Below are positions 43,368 through 51,895 of a stretch of DNA of 64,000 bases, in pieces. The notes beneath the pieces were generated by a model. It had not been told where the DNA came from. It ran no database searches and saw only the letters and a list, made by a program, of their open reading frames with translations. The stretch is from an uncultured Anaerolineae bacterium. GTDB taxonomy: Bacteria; Chloroflexota; Anaerolineae; J036; Brachytrichaceae. The number at the start of each line of letters is the position of its first letter. Position 1 is the first letter of the stretch. The translations under genes and the position numbers were made by a program. The stretch is taken from assembly GCA_938034415.1 (NCBI GenBank), contig CALHLE010000029.1, forward strand, positions 1 through 64,000, written 5' to 3'.

Positions 43368-43715
43368 TCAGGCTTGCACGGCCTTGACGACCGCGGCGAA
43401 CGCATCGGCATCGCGCACTGCCAAATCGGCCAGGATCTTGCGATCGAGCCGCACATCAGCAGCTTTCAAAGCCTGAATAAGCCTGCTGTAGGTCGTGCCG
43501 TTGAGGCGAGCTGCGGCGTTGATGCGCGTGATCCACAGGCTGCGCAGCTCGCGGCGGCGATTGCGCCGGTCGCGCGTGGCGTAGGCCATCGCATGCAAGC
43601 GCGCCTCGTTGGCCTTGCGGAAGTGCTTGTGCCGCGCGCCGAACTGGCCTTTGGTCGCGGCGAGCACGCGGTTGTGGCGTCGGCGTGTCTTCACGCCGCC
43701 CTTTACTCTAGCCAT
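43368..43715 (-). CDS. rplT: 50S ribosomal protein L20
   Basis: 115 residues. MARVKGGVKTRRRHNRVLAATKGQFGARHKHFRKANEARLHAMAYATRDRRNRRRELRSLWI is the long basic L20 N-terminus. The globular C-terminal domain (YSRLIQALKAADVRLDRKILADLAV) follows. L20 is an early assembly protein on 23S rRNA and represses its own operon in several bacteria. It is last in infC-rpmI-rplT. Confidence 0.96.
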   Translation of the reverse strand: MARVKGGVKTRRRHNRVLAATKGQFGARHKHFRKANEARLHAMAYATRDRRNRRRELRSLWITRINAAARLNGTTYSRLIQALKAADVRLDRKILADLAVRDADAFAAVVKAVQA

Positions 43716-43753
43716 TTCCCTGCTACTCCTTTACTCTGCTGTGCTTCGCTGCT

Positions 43754-43963
43754 CTACTTGTTCTTCAGATACGGGGCGAGTTTGCGAATGCGCTTCTGGA
43801 TGCCCTTGCCCTCCACTTCGGTCATCTCGACGAAAAGCGCCTTCACGCGCGCCGGCTTCTTGCGCCGAAAGTGGCTTTTGCCTTGGCGGGTGCGCATGAG
43901 CTTGCCGCTTCCCGTCACTTTGAAGCGCTTGGACGTGGACTTATGCGTCTTGATCTTGCCCAT
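43754..43963 (-). CDS. rpmI: 50S ribosomal protein L35
   Basis: 69 residues. MGKIKTHKSTSKRFKVTGSGKLMRTRQGKSH is the conserved basic L35 start; it ends IRKLAPYLKNK. It lies between infC and rplT, the classical order, and GAGGAG precedes the ATG. Confidence 0.96.
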   Translation of the reverse strand: MGKIKTHKSTSKRFKVTGSGKLMRTRQGKSHFRRKKPARVKALFVEMTEVEGKGIQKRIRKLAPYLKNK

Positions 43964-43990
43964 GATGTGCTCCTCAGCTTACCTTCACGA

Positions 43991-44020
43991 TTTCGCCGCA
44001 GCCGGGAGACTGCGGCGAAA
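43991..44020 (-). promoter_or_regulatory. 11-bp hairpin between infC and rpmI
   Basis: TTTCGCCGCAG (43991-44001) pairs perfectly with CTGCGGCGAAA (44010-44020), 28 nt before the rpmI ATG. No T-run follows, so it is not a plain terminator. In other bacteria L20 represses rpmI-rplT through RNA structures in this operon; a similar role is inferred. Confidence 0.5.
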
Positions 44021-44057
44021 CATCAAACTAGTATCAGAATCGGCGCGCGGGGTGAAC

Positions 44058-44882
44058 CTATGGCAGCCCGAACTGCTCGTTGGCCCGCTTCTGCGCCAGC
44101 TTCTCGCGATTCTGGCGCCGGCGCAGCTCTGCCGCTTGCGCTTTGCTCGACAACTTAGCACCCTCAACCGCGACCGGCTCGGTCGCGCGTCCGTTCAACG
44201 CCGTTTCCTCGGACTCGCCGTCCTCGGCATCCTCGGCTTCCTCGATCTCCTCCTCTTCTTCATTGTAACCCGCGGCGCGGTCGGCGGCGCGCTCGGCCTC
44301 GATGCGCTGTTGCGTTGACTTCAGGTGCGCCGCTGCCAGCGTTGCCGGCGTCGGCGCGATGACGGCGATCAGCGCCTTGCCTTCGAGATTCGGCGCGACT
44401 TCCACGAAGCCGATGTCCAACAACTCCTGCACAAACCGGTCGATCAGCTTGAGCGCCACATGCTGGTTGGCGACTTCGCGACCACGAAAGCGCAGATTGA
44501 GCTTGACTTTGTTGCCCGCTTGGAGGAAGCGCCGCGCCGCGCGAATCTTGAACGCCAGATGATGTTCGGTCGTCTTAGGGCGCAGTTGCACCCCTTTCAC
44601 CTCAATGGTCTTTTGGCTTTTCTTCGCTGCGCGCTCCTTCTTCTCCCTTTCGTATATGAAGCGCCCGTAGTCTATGATGCGACAGACCGGTGGGTCGGCA
44701 TTCGGCGCGACCTCGATAAGATCCATGCGCATGTTGCGCGCCAGCTCCAGCGCGTCGCGCGTGTCCAGGATGCCCTTGTTTGTGCCATCCGGCATAATCA
44801 CGCGCACCTGCGGCGCACGGATTTGGTTGTTGATTCGAAAGCTCTGCTGCGACGACGCTCGATTCGATCTTTGCTGCGCGAT
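44058..44882 (-). CDS. infC: Translation initiation factor IF-3 with probable AUC start
   Basis: 274 residues from the proposed ATC at 44882. The N-domain begins FRINNQIRAPQVRVIMPDGTNKGIL; the linker and C-domain follow (IDYGRFIYEREKKERAAKKSQ, EVKGVQLRPKTTEHHLAFKIRAARRFL, LEGKALIAVIAP). The conserved N-terminus reads through without any ATG, GTG or TTG: the first such codon in frame is a GTG after QIRAPQ, inside the domain. ATC lies 9 nt after GGAGG, recalling the AUU start of E. coli infC, which IF3 uses to regulate itself. The C-terminus carries an extra tail of about 80 residues, acidic (NEEEEEIEEAEDAEDGESEE) then basic. Confidence 0.9.
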   Translation of the reverse strand: MAQQRSNRASSQQSFRINNQIRAPQVRVIMPDGTNKGILDTRDALELARNMRMDLIEVAPNADPPVCRIIDYGRFIYEREKKERAAKKSQKTIEVKGVQLRPKTTEHHLAFKIRAARRFLQAGNKVKLNLRFRGREVANQHVALKLIDRFVQELLDIGFVEVAPNLEGKALIAVIAPTPATLAAAHLKSTQQRIEAERAADRAAGYNEEEEEIEEAEDAEDGESEETALNGRATEPVAVEGAKLSSKAQAAELRRRQNREKLAQKRANEQFGLP

Positions 44883-44896
44883 ACTCTCATTCCTCC

Positions 44897-44909
44897 CCCG
44901 CCAGGCGGG
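44897..44909 (-). promoter_or_regulatory. Small hairpin touching the infC Shine-Dalgarno site
   Basis: CCCGC and GCGGG pair over a 3-nt loop immediately before GGGGAGG on the infC leader RNA. A short reading frame ATG AGA ATG ... GAA TGA (44922-44887) runs through it and ends inside the Shine-Dalgarno/start region. Either could tune infC translation; both are inference. Confidence 0.4.
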
Positions 44910-44935
44910 ACTGCATTCTCATCGGACGGACGGGC

Positions 44936-44963
44936 ATTATAACCAGTTATCCCCGTAGTTCAA
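44936..44963 (-). promoter_or_regulatory. Promoter of infC-rpmI-rplT
   Basis: Minus strand TTGAAC (44963-44958), 16-nt spacer, TATAAT (44941-44936). The predicted leader before the ATC start is about 47 nt. Confidence 0.8.
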
Positions 44964-45041
44964 GGTCGGCGGACGTTTGGACGTTTGACTTTCCGACCAT
45001 TCCTAGACATTGGGGATGCGGCCACGCCTCACCGCCAAACC

Positions 45042-46379
45042 CTACGGATACAACCCGCGCGTCTGGGTTGCCTCGGCCACTCGGCCGATGCCGAGCACCA
45101 GCGCGCTTGTGCGCAGGTCCAGGTTCATGCGGATGGACTGCTCGTACACGTCGTGGAAGCTGCGCACCATGATGCGCTCCAGGCGATGGGTGACGTCGTC
45201 TTCTTCCCAGAACAATTGCTGCAGGCTTTGCACCCACTCGAAGTAACTCACGACGACGCCGCCGGCGTTGCACAAGATGTCGGGGATGACGAGCACATTG
45301 TTCGCCATCAAGATTTCGTCGGCTTCGGGCGTGGTCGGGCCGTTCGCGCCCTCGGCCACGACGCGGGCTTTGATCCTGTCGGCGTTGGCGCGCGTGATTT
45401 GGTTCTCCATGGCGGCCGGCACCAGCACATCACACGGCAGCTCGAGCAGTTCGGCATTGGTGATCCTATCGCCGCCGTCGAATCCCTGCACGGTCGAATG
45501 TTCGCGCATATAGCGGCGCAGGCGCGGGATGTCCAAGCCTTTGGGATTGTAGATGCCGCCCTCGACATCGCTCACTGCGATCACCTTGCAGCCCATCTCA
45601 TACGCCGTCTGCGCCGTGACCGAGCCGACGTTGCCAAAGCCCTGCACCACCACGCTGATGCCGTCGAAGTCCCAGCCAAAGGTGCGGTAGGCCTCGCGCG
45701 TGGTGAACATGATGCCCCGACCGGTCGCCTCGAAACGCCCGGCCGAGCCGCCGATGTTGATCGGCTTGCCGGTGACGATGGCCGGCACGGAGTAGCCGCG
45801 ATGCATGGAATAGGTGTCCATGATCCAGGCCATGATCTGCGGGTTGGTGCCCATGTCCGGCGCGGGAATGTCGCCTTCTGGGCCGATGAATGGGGAAATT
45901 TCAGTCGTGTAACGGCGCGTCAACCCCTCCAGCTCGCGCGGCGAAAGCTCTTTTGGATTGCACACGACGCCGCCCTTCGCGCCGCCATACGGGATGTTCA
46001 CCACGGCGCACTTCCACGTCATCCACATGGCCAGCGCGCGCACCTCATCCAGGTCAACGGTCGGCGCGTAGCGGATGCCGCCCTTCGTCGGCCCGCGCGC
46101 CGTGTTGTGATGGACGCGGTAGCCCGTAAAGCGGCGGACTTCGCCGTTGTCCATCTTCACCGGGAAGTTGACGGTGAGTTCGCGTTTGCAGGAACGCAGC
46201 GTGTCGGCCAGACCAGGGTCTAGGTTGAGGATTTGAGCAGCGCGGTCGAACTGTGCGAGCGCCGTCGCATACGCGCTCTCTCGCTTTTCGGTTGCCCGAC
46301 GCTGCGATAGCGGGGACAACTCGGCGCCATTGGTCTTCAGCGATGCCGAAGGCGGGCGCGACGGGTCAACGATCGTCAT
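45042..46379 (-). CDS. Glutamate dehydrogenase (Glu/Leu/Phe/Val dehydrogenase family)
   Basis: 445 residues. Substrate-binding blocks: [38 protein letters not shown] (catalytic Lys) and [14 protein letters not shown]. The Rossmann segment is [15 protein letters not shown], followed by AMENQIT and [13 protein letters not shown]. It interconverts glutamate and 2-oxoglutarate plus ammonia. The residue after the Rossmann beta-2 strand (AVSDVEGG) is Asp, which favours NAD. GGAGGGTGATCC precedes the ATG. It is monocistronic and divergent from the P450 gene. Confidence 0.92.
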   Translation of the reverse strand: MTIVDPSRPPSASLKTNGAELSPLSQRRATEKRESAYATALAQFDRAAQILNLDPGLADTLRSCKRELTVNFPVKMDNGEVRRFTGYRVHHNTARGPTKGGIRYAPTVDLDEVRALAMWMTWKCAVVNIPYGGAKGGVVCNPKELSPRELEGLTRRYTTEISPFIGPEGDIPAPDMGTNPQIMAWIMDTYSMHRGYSVPAIVTGKPINIGGSAGRFEATGRGIMFTTREAYRTFGWDFDGISVVVQGFGNVGSVTAQTAYEMGCKVIAVSDVEGGIYNPKGLDIPRLRRYMREHSTVQGFDGGDRITNAELLELPCDVLVPAAMENQITRANADRIKARVVAEGANGPTTPEADEILMANNVLVIPDILCNAGGVVVSYFEWVQSLQQLFWEEDDVTHRLERIMVRSFHDVYEQSIRMNLDLRTSALVLGIGRVAEATQTRGLYP

Positions 46380-46522
46380 GGATCACCCTCCGAATTGCTT
46401 GTGGATGGCATCTCAATCGCGCGGCGCGTTCTGCCGCGCAGGTCGCTCGTGCATCTCGGCACGGCGCTTTAAGATTTTATTACATCCAAATAATCAAAGC
46501 ACTAGCGCGGCCCGCATGCCGA

Positions 46523-46528
46523 TATACT
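46523..46528 (+). promoter_or_regulatory. Leaderless-type promoter of the P450 gene
   Basis: TATACT lies 7 nt before the GTG at 46536 and 10 nt before the ATG at 46539. The in-frame ATG at 46530 is too close to be transcribed. Confidence 0.6.
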
Positions 46529-46535
46529 GATGGGC

Positions 46536-47771
46536 GTGATGCACTTGACTGTGCGCGACGGAAGCATCCGGCTGAATCCGCGCGATCCGCACTTCTATAA
46601 CAACCCCTATCCTTACTACGACGCCATGCGGCAACTGCCGCAGCCGTTCCGCTGGGAAGACTTCGACCTGTGGTGCTTTGCGAACTGGGAGGACGTGAAC
46701 GCCCTGCTGCGCGACCGGCGCTTCGGTCGTCAGATCACGCACTTGCGCACGCGCGAGGAGCTGGGCTGGCCGCCCATCCCGGAGGCGCTCCGACCGTTCT
46801 ACGACGTGGACAACGCCACCATGATCCAAATGGAACCGCCCGAACACACCCGGCTGCGCGGACTGGTGCAGAAAGCCTTCATGGCGCGACAAATCGAGAG
46901 CTTGCGCCCGCGCATTCAGGCGCTGTGCGATCAGCTCATTGACGCGATGCTCGCCCAGGGAGAAGTGGACCTCCTGCCGGCCTACGCCACGCCGATCCCC
47001 GTCGTCACCATCGCCAACATGCTCGGCGTGCCGGTCGAGATGAGCGACCATCTGCTGAGCTGGTCGCACGCGATGGTCGCGATGTACGAGCTGGGCCGAA
47101 CCGCCGAACAGGAACGCCGCGCGGTGCAGGCGACGCAAGAGTTCTACGCCTACCTGAGCGAGCTGGTGCAGGCGCGCCGCCGCAAACCGACCGACGACCT
47201 GATCACCCGGCTGATCGAAGCCGAGGATCAGGGAAATCGGCTGACCGAACACGAGCTGATCTCCGGTTGCATGCAACTGCTGAACGCCGGCCATGAAGCC
47301 ACAGTAAACGTGATCGGCAACGGCGTATTCGCCTTGCTGACGCACCGCGACCAGTGGGAGAAGCTGGTCGCCGACCCGTCGCTGAGCCGGCTTGCCGCCG
47401 AGGAGCTGATGCGCTTCGACACGCCGCTGCACCTGTTCACGCGCTGGGTGCTGGACGATTTGAGCTGGAACGGGCACAACTTCAAGTTCGGCGACACGAT
47501 CGCGCTGTTGCTCGGCGCCGCCAACCGCGACCCGCGACGCTTTGCGAATCCCGATACGTTGGACATCACGCGCGCCGACAACCCTCACGTCGCGTTCGGC
47601 GGCGGCATCCACTTCTGCGTGGGCGCGCCGCTGGCTCGGCTGGAACTGGACGTGGCGCTGAGCGCGCTGGCGAAGCGCGTCCCGCATCTGGAACTGCTCG
47701 AGCAGCCGGAATATCGCAACGCCTATCACTTCCACGGGCTAAAGTCGCTGCGCGTGCGTGTGGCGCACTAA
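46536..47771 (+). CDS. Cytochrome P450
   Basis: 411 residues, a soluble bacterial P450. Key motifs: the I-helix LLNAGHEATVN (oxygen activation), the K-helix EELMR (ExxR), and the heme loop FGGGIHFCVGAPLAR (Cys about 361). It begins LNPRDPHFYNNPYPYYDAMR, as in CYP107-like enzymes. It hydroxylates an unknown small molecule and needs ferredoxin or flavodoxin partners that are not encoded nearby. The start is taken as the GTG or ATG directly behind the -10 box. Confidence 0.9.
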   Translation: MMHLTVRDGSIRLNPRDPHFYNNPYPYYDAMRQLPQPFRWEDFDLWCFANWEDVNALLRDRRFGRQITHLRTREELGWPPIPEALRPFYDVDNATMIQMEPPEHTRLRGLVQKAFMARQIESLRPRIQALCDQLIDAMLAQGEVDLLPAYATPIPVVTIANMLGVPVEMSDHLLSWSHAMVAMYELGRTAEQERRAVQATQEFYAYLSELVQARRRKPTDDLITRLIEAEDQGNRLTEHELISGCMQLLNAGHEATVNVIGNGVFALLTHRDQWEKLVADPSLSRLAAEELMRFDTPLHLFTRWVLDDLSWNGHNFKFGDTIALLLGAANRDPRRFANPDTLDITRADNPHVAFGGGIHFCVGAPLARLELDVALSALAKRVPHLELLEQPEYRNAYHFHGLKSLRVRVAH

Positions 47772-47874
47772 CCGGCCATCCCCAAGCCTGCGACGCTCTC
47801 TGTCTCATTAGGCAGTTTGCGCACGCGCCGACGAAGCAGCAGGGTCAAGCGCCAACGCGCCAAACTGAGTTGCG

Positions 47875-49353
47875 CTACGTCCCCGGCCGGATCACCTTTC
47901 GGCGCAGCACATCCAACACTTGCAGCGCCGTCAAATTGCGCTGGTTGTAGCCGTATTGCAGATAGTCCGGCGTGAACCACGCGCTGCGGTTGTCGCTGGG
48001 GTAGTTGTAGTGAAAGCCGTCGCCGATGGTGCCGCCGTTGGGCAGGCGCTGCACCACTTGGCGCAGGTTCAGCAGCGGAACTTGATACTCGCTCGCCAAC
48101 TGAGCGATCTTGCCGTTGATGTAGCCGTAGGGCGCGTTGTTATCGCGCGATTCCAGGTCGTCGGCTTTGGTGATCAGCACCGGGATCACGCCCATGTTGA
48201 TCGAAATCTCGATGATGCGCCGGTAATTGCTCTCGAAGCTCTGCCAGGTGTGCTGATCGCCGGTGCCGAGCAGGATGAGCGCGACGCTGGGGCGGGTTCG
48301 GTTGTATTCGCATTCCAGCGGCGACTGGCCGTTGCAATAGGCCGGCGCATGCGCGGGATCGAGCACCTTGGCCGTGTTGAAGCCGCCGGCCGCCGCCGGG
48401 CTGTCGTGGGCGAACGAGCCGCGAAAGAAGTCCACCGTCGGCTGCAAGTAAGCGTAGCCGCCCAGGTTGTAGTTGCCCCAATCGAACGGCTTGAGGAAGG
48501 CGGGATGCTGCGAGTTGCTGTCGCCGACCACCGAGAAGGCGTTGGGGCGGTTGCCGCGCGCCTGGCCGACCTGAAAGATCTGATACACGCGCGGCGAGAT
48601 GTCGGAGAGATACGGGTATTCGAGCGGGCCGGCTGCAGCTTCAGGAGGCGGCGGCGCGTCCACAGCCGGCGAGGTCGGCAGCGCCGTCGCGCCGCCGATG
48701 CTCACGTAACGCGCGTCCACATAGCCCTCCGTGCCGCTGGGCGTGATCACCTTTAACCAGCTTTGCCCGGCTACCTGGCCGAGGATCTTCAGCGCGGTGT
48801 TTGGCCCCAGCCGCGTGATGACGCGGCTTTCGTAGCTCGGGCCGGCGCGCAGGCGCAACCCGCCGGCATCAGGCAGCACCTGCCCCATCACGAAGTCATC
48901 GGGCGCCGGCGGCTGCGGCTGGGGCGGTGCCGCAGTCGGCAGCGGCCGCGGCCGAGGCGGCGGGACGAAATCCGCGCCGGGGATGTTGATGATCTGTCCG
49001 AGCGAGAGGAAGTCGGGGTTGATGCCGGGGTTCGCGGCGATGATCGGATCGAGCGTGGCGAAGCCGAAGCGGATGGCGATGTCCCACAGCGTGTCGTTCG
49101 GCTGCACGACGTATTGCGTCACGCGCGGCGTGGGCGTCGGCTCGACGGTCGGCGTCGCTGTGGGCGCGGCGATCTGCGGCAGGGGCGTGGGCGTCGGAAG
49201 CGGCCGCGTCGGGTAGATGGTCACCGCAATAGCGCCGGCCGGAGCAGGCGCGGCGCGGTTGAGGGCGGCTGCAATGAGCGCCGCGCCGGTCAACGCCAGC
49301 AGGGCAAACAGCAGGGCGACGGCCGGTGACGGCGCGCGCGGGCGAGGCTGCAT
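47875..49353 (-). CDS. LysM-SH3b-SGNH-like cell envelope protein
   Basis: 492 residues. Order: N-terminal membrane anchor (VALLFALLALTGAALIAAAL), Pro/Thr-rich linker, LysM (QYVVQPNDTLWDIAIRFGF), a second Pro-rich linker, SH3b (LRLRAGPSYESRVITRLGPNTALKILG), then an SGNH-hydrolase-like domain. In that domain block I is VVGDSNSQ (Ser kept), block III is LLGTGDQ where GTND is expected (Asn lost), and block V is DGFH. It probably binds peptidoglycan or a glycan outside the cell. The start at 49353 lies 7 nt after TACAAT. It is paralogous to 49792..50739. Confidence 0.85.
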   Translation of the reverse strand: MQPRPRAPSPAVALLFALLALTGAALIAAALNRAAPAPAGAIAVTIYPTRPLPTPTPLPQIAAPTATPTVEPTPTPRVTQYVVQPNDTLWDIAIRFGFATLDPIIAANPGINPDFLSLGQIINIPGADFVPPPRPRPLPTAAPPQPQPPAPDDFVMGQVLPDAGGLRLRAGPSYESRVITRLGPNTALKILGQVAGQSWLKVITPSGTEGYVDARYVSIGGATALPTSPAVDAPPPPEAAAGPLEYPYLSDISPRVYQIFQVGQARGNRPNAFSVVGDSNSQHPAFLKPFDWGNYNLGGYAYLQPTVDFFRGSFAHDSPAAAGGFNTAKVLDPAHAPAYCNGQSPLECEYNRTRPSVALILLGTGDQHTWQSFESNYRRIIEISINMGVIPVLITKADDLESRDNNAPYGYINGKIAQLASEYQVPLLNLRQVVQRLPNGGTIGDGFHYNYPSDNRSAWFTPDYLQYGYNQRNLTALQVLDVLRRKVIRPGT

Positions 49354-49360
49354 CGCGCGC

Positions 49361-49366
49361 ATTGTA
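49361..49366 (-). promoter_or_regulatory. Leaderless promoter of the LysM-SGNH gene
   Basis: TACAAT on the minus strand ends 7 nt before the ATG at 49353. It faces a divergent -10 box 21 nt away. Confidence 0.7.
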
Positions 49367-49387
49367 TCGAACCCCTGCGGCCAGTGA

Positions 49388-49393
49388 TACGAT
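49388..49393 (+). promoter_or_regulatory. Leaderless promoter of the small lipoprotein gene
   Basis: TACGAT ends 7 nt before the ATG at 49401. Confidence 0.65.
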
Positions 49394-49400
49394 GCGCGCC

Positions 49401-49799
49401 ATGCGCAAGATCAGCAAGACGATCGCAGCGGCCCTGGGGCTGAGCACTGCGCTGGCCGCCTGCGGCGGCGCGCCCGCCGGTGATCCGGCTCAGCGCATCG
49501 AAGCGTATCTCCAAGCACGAGTGAAGGGCGAGGTAGAGCGCATGATCGCCCTCTCGTGCGCAGCTTGGGAGCCAAACGCGCGCCTAGAAGCGACTTCGAT
49601 CCGAGGGCGCAGCCCATCGCTAGACGCGCTTGCCTGCCGAACTGACGCAACCGAGGGGAACACGGCGTTTGTCGCTTGTAGCGGCAAAATCATCACCAAT
49701 TACGACGGCGAGCGCCGCGAATTCGACCTGGCCGAGCGCCAGTTCAAGGCGATCCAAGAAGGCGGCGAATGGCGGATGTGCGGGTATCGCGCTACCTGA
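49401..49799 (+). CDS. Small lipoprotein of unknown function
   Basis: 132 residues. MRKISKTIAAALGLSTALAACGG is a lipoprotein signal with lipobox LAAC (Cys at about 21). The mature part has four further cysteines (SCAAW, ACRTD, ACSGK, MCGY) that could form two disulfides outside the membrane. It has the look of an NTF2-like small domain (EAYLQARVKGEVERMIAL), but this is weak. The 3' end overlaps the convergent SGNH gene by 8 nt. Confidence 0.75.
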   Translation: MRKISKTIAAALGLSTALAACGGAPAGDPAQRIEAYLQARVKGEVERMIALSCAAWEPNARLEATSIRGRSPSLDALACRTDATEGNTAFVACSGKIITNYDGERREFDLAERQFKAIQEGGEWRMCGYRAT

Positions 49800-50739
49800 C
49801 CACCCGCAACACCGCGTCCAACGCCTGTAGCGTCACCAGGTTGCGCACGGTAAAGCCGTAGCGCAGGTGTTCAGACGAAAAGACATCCACACGACCATCC
49901 GGCGGCACGCTGAGGTGCGTCGTGTCCTGGGGGTCCACGCCCTGGTTGGGCAACGCGGCCAGCGCGCGGTTCAGGTTGACCAAGGGCGCGCCGTAGTCCT
50001 GCGCCACCTTCGCCACGATCTGGTTGAGCTGCCGAGTCTTGGCGGGGTTCTCCGGCCGCGTGGGAAAGGTGTTCAAGATCGGGATGACGCCGGCGTCAAG
50101 CATCTGGCTGATGATCATGCGCAGATAGAAGTCATAGGTCGCCAGGTCGGTGGTGTTCACGTCGTTGGTGCCGAACATGACAACGGCGAAGGCCGGCTTG
50201 GAGACGCGCAACTCGCACTGCAGCGGCGACTCGTCGGCGGCGCACCATTCGGGGTTCGACCACGTCGGGTCGAGCGGACCGGCCACATTGAAGCCGCCGG
50301 CCGCGGCCAGGCCGGGAGTGGCGAACGAGTCCTTGTCCCACGGCCGACCGCCGTTGGCCCGCGCCGGAACGCCCAGGAAGTGTTCGAGCGTCGGCCGGAG
50401 CGCCGCGTAGTCACCCAATTCGTAACGTCCGGCGCTGAGCGGTGCCAGGAAGTGATCGTTCTCGGTCATACAGTCGCCGAGCTTGGCGAACACGCGCGGA
50501 TTGTTGCCTTTGGCCAGGCCGGCCCGGTAGACCGCGCGCAGCGACTCCGCCATCGTCGGCGTGATCTCCGGCAGCACCGGCAGGGCGTCCACGTCAATAT
50601 CGCGTGTGATAGCCGGGTCGAACCGGCCGAAGACCGGCGGCGCAGGGCGACGCGGCGAGTTTTGGCCGGCATCTTGCACAGGCGCACAGGCCATCAGCAG
50701 CGCGCAGGCCATAGCCGCCCAAACGGCTTTCGCGTTCAC
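49792..50739 (-). CDS. SGNH-hydrolase-like lipoprotein with Ser-to-Cys change
   Basis: 315 residues from a GTG. The signal ends in lipobox LMAC (Cys18). The body aligns with the C-terminal half of the LysM protein at 47875..49353: shared AAAGGFN, SPLQCE/SPLECE, and the GVIPIL/GVIPVL strand. Block I is KLGDCMTEN (Cys where SGNH enzymes have Ser), block III FGTND is intact, and block V DTTH is intact. It may be a thiol variant or a non-catalytic binding protein. The GTG follows a minus-strand TAAAAT by exactly 7 nt. Confidence 0.82.
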   Translation of the reverse strand: MNAKAVWAAMACALLMACAPVQDAGQNSPRRPAPPVFGRFDPAITRDIDVDALPVLPEITPTMAESLRAVYRAGLAKGNNPRVFAKLGDCMTENDHFLAPLSAGRYELGDYAALRPTLEHFLGVPARANGGRPWDKDSFATPGLAAAGGFNVAGPLDPTWSNPEWCAADESPLQCELRVSKPAFAVVMFGTNDVNTTDLATYDFYLRMIISQMLDAGVIPILNTFPTRPENPAKTRQLNQIVAKVAQDYGAPLVNLNRALAALPNQGVDPQDTTHLSVPPDGRVDVFSSEHLRYGFTVRNLVTLQALDAVLRVVR

Positions 50740-50746
50740 GCGCGCG

Positions 50747-50752
50747 ATTTTA
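50747..50752 (-). promoter_or_regulatory. Leaderless promoter of the SGNH lipoprotein gene
   Basis: TAAAAT on the minus strand ends 7 nt before the GTG at 50739. Confidence 0.65.
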
Positions 50753-50805
50753 ACGTGCCAGTCGCGCTATGGCCGCGCGTTCAAAGCGCAGTGCTGAACA
50801 TCATG

Positions 50806-50811
50806 GATAAT
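50806..50811 (+). promoter_or_regulatory. Leaderless-type promoter of the M42 peptidase gene
   Basis: GATAAT ends 6 nt before the ATG at 50818. Confidence 0.6.
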
Positions 50812-50817
50812 CGCGGC

Positions 50818-51882
<1,065 letters not shown>

Positions 51883-51895
51883 CACCGGAGCATGC

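Noticed and set aside
46494-47735. A 413-codon open frame opposite the P450
   Set aside because: The P450 has all its motifs in the right order, and the antisense text is shadow composition.
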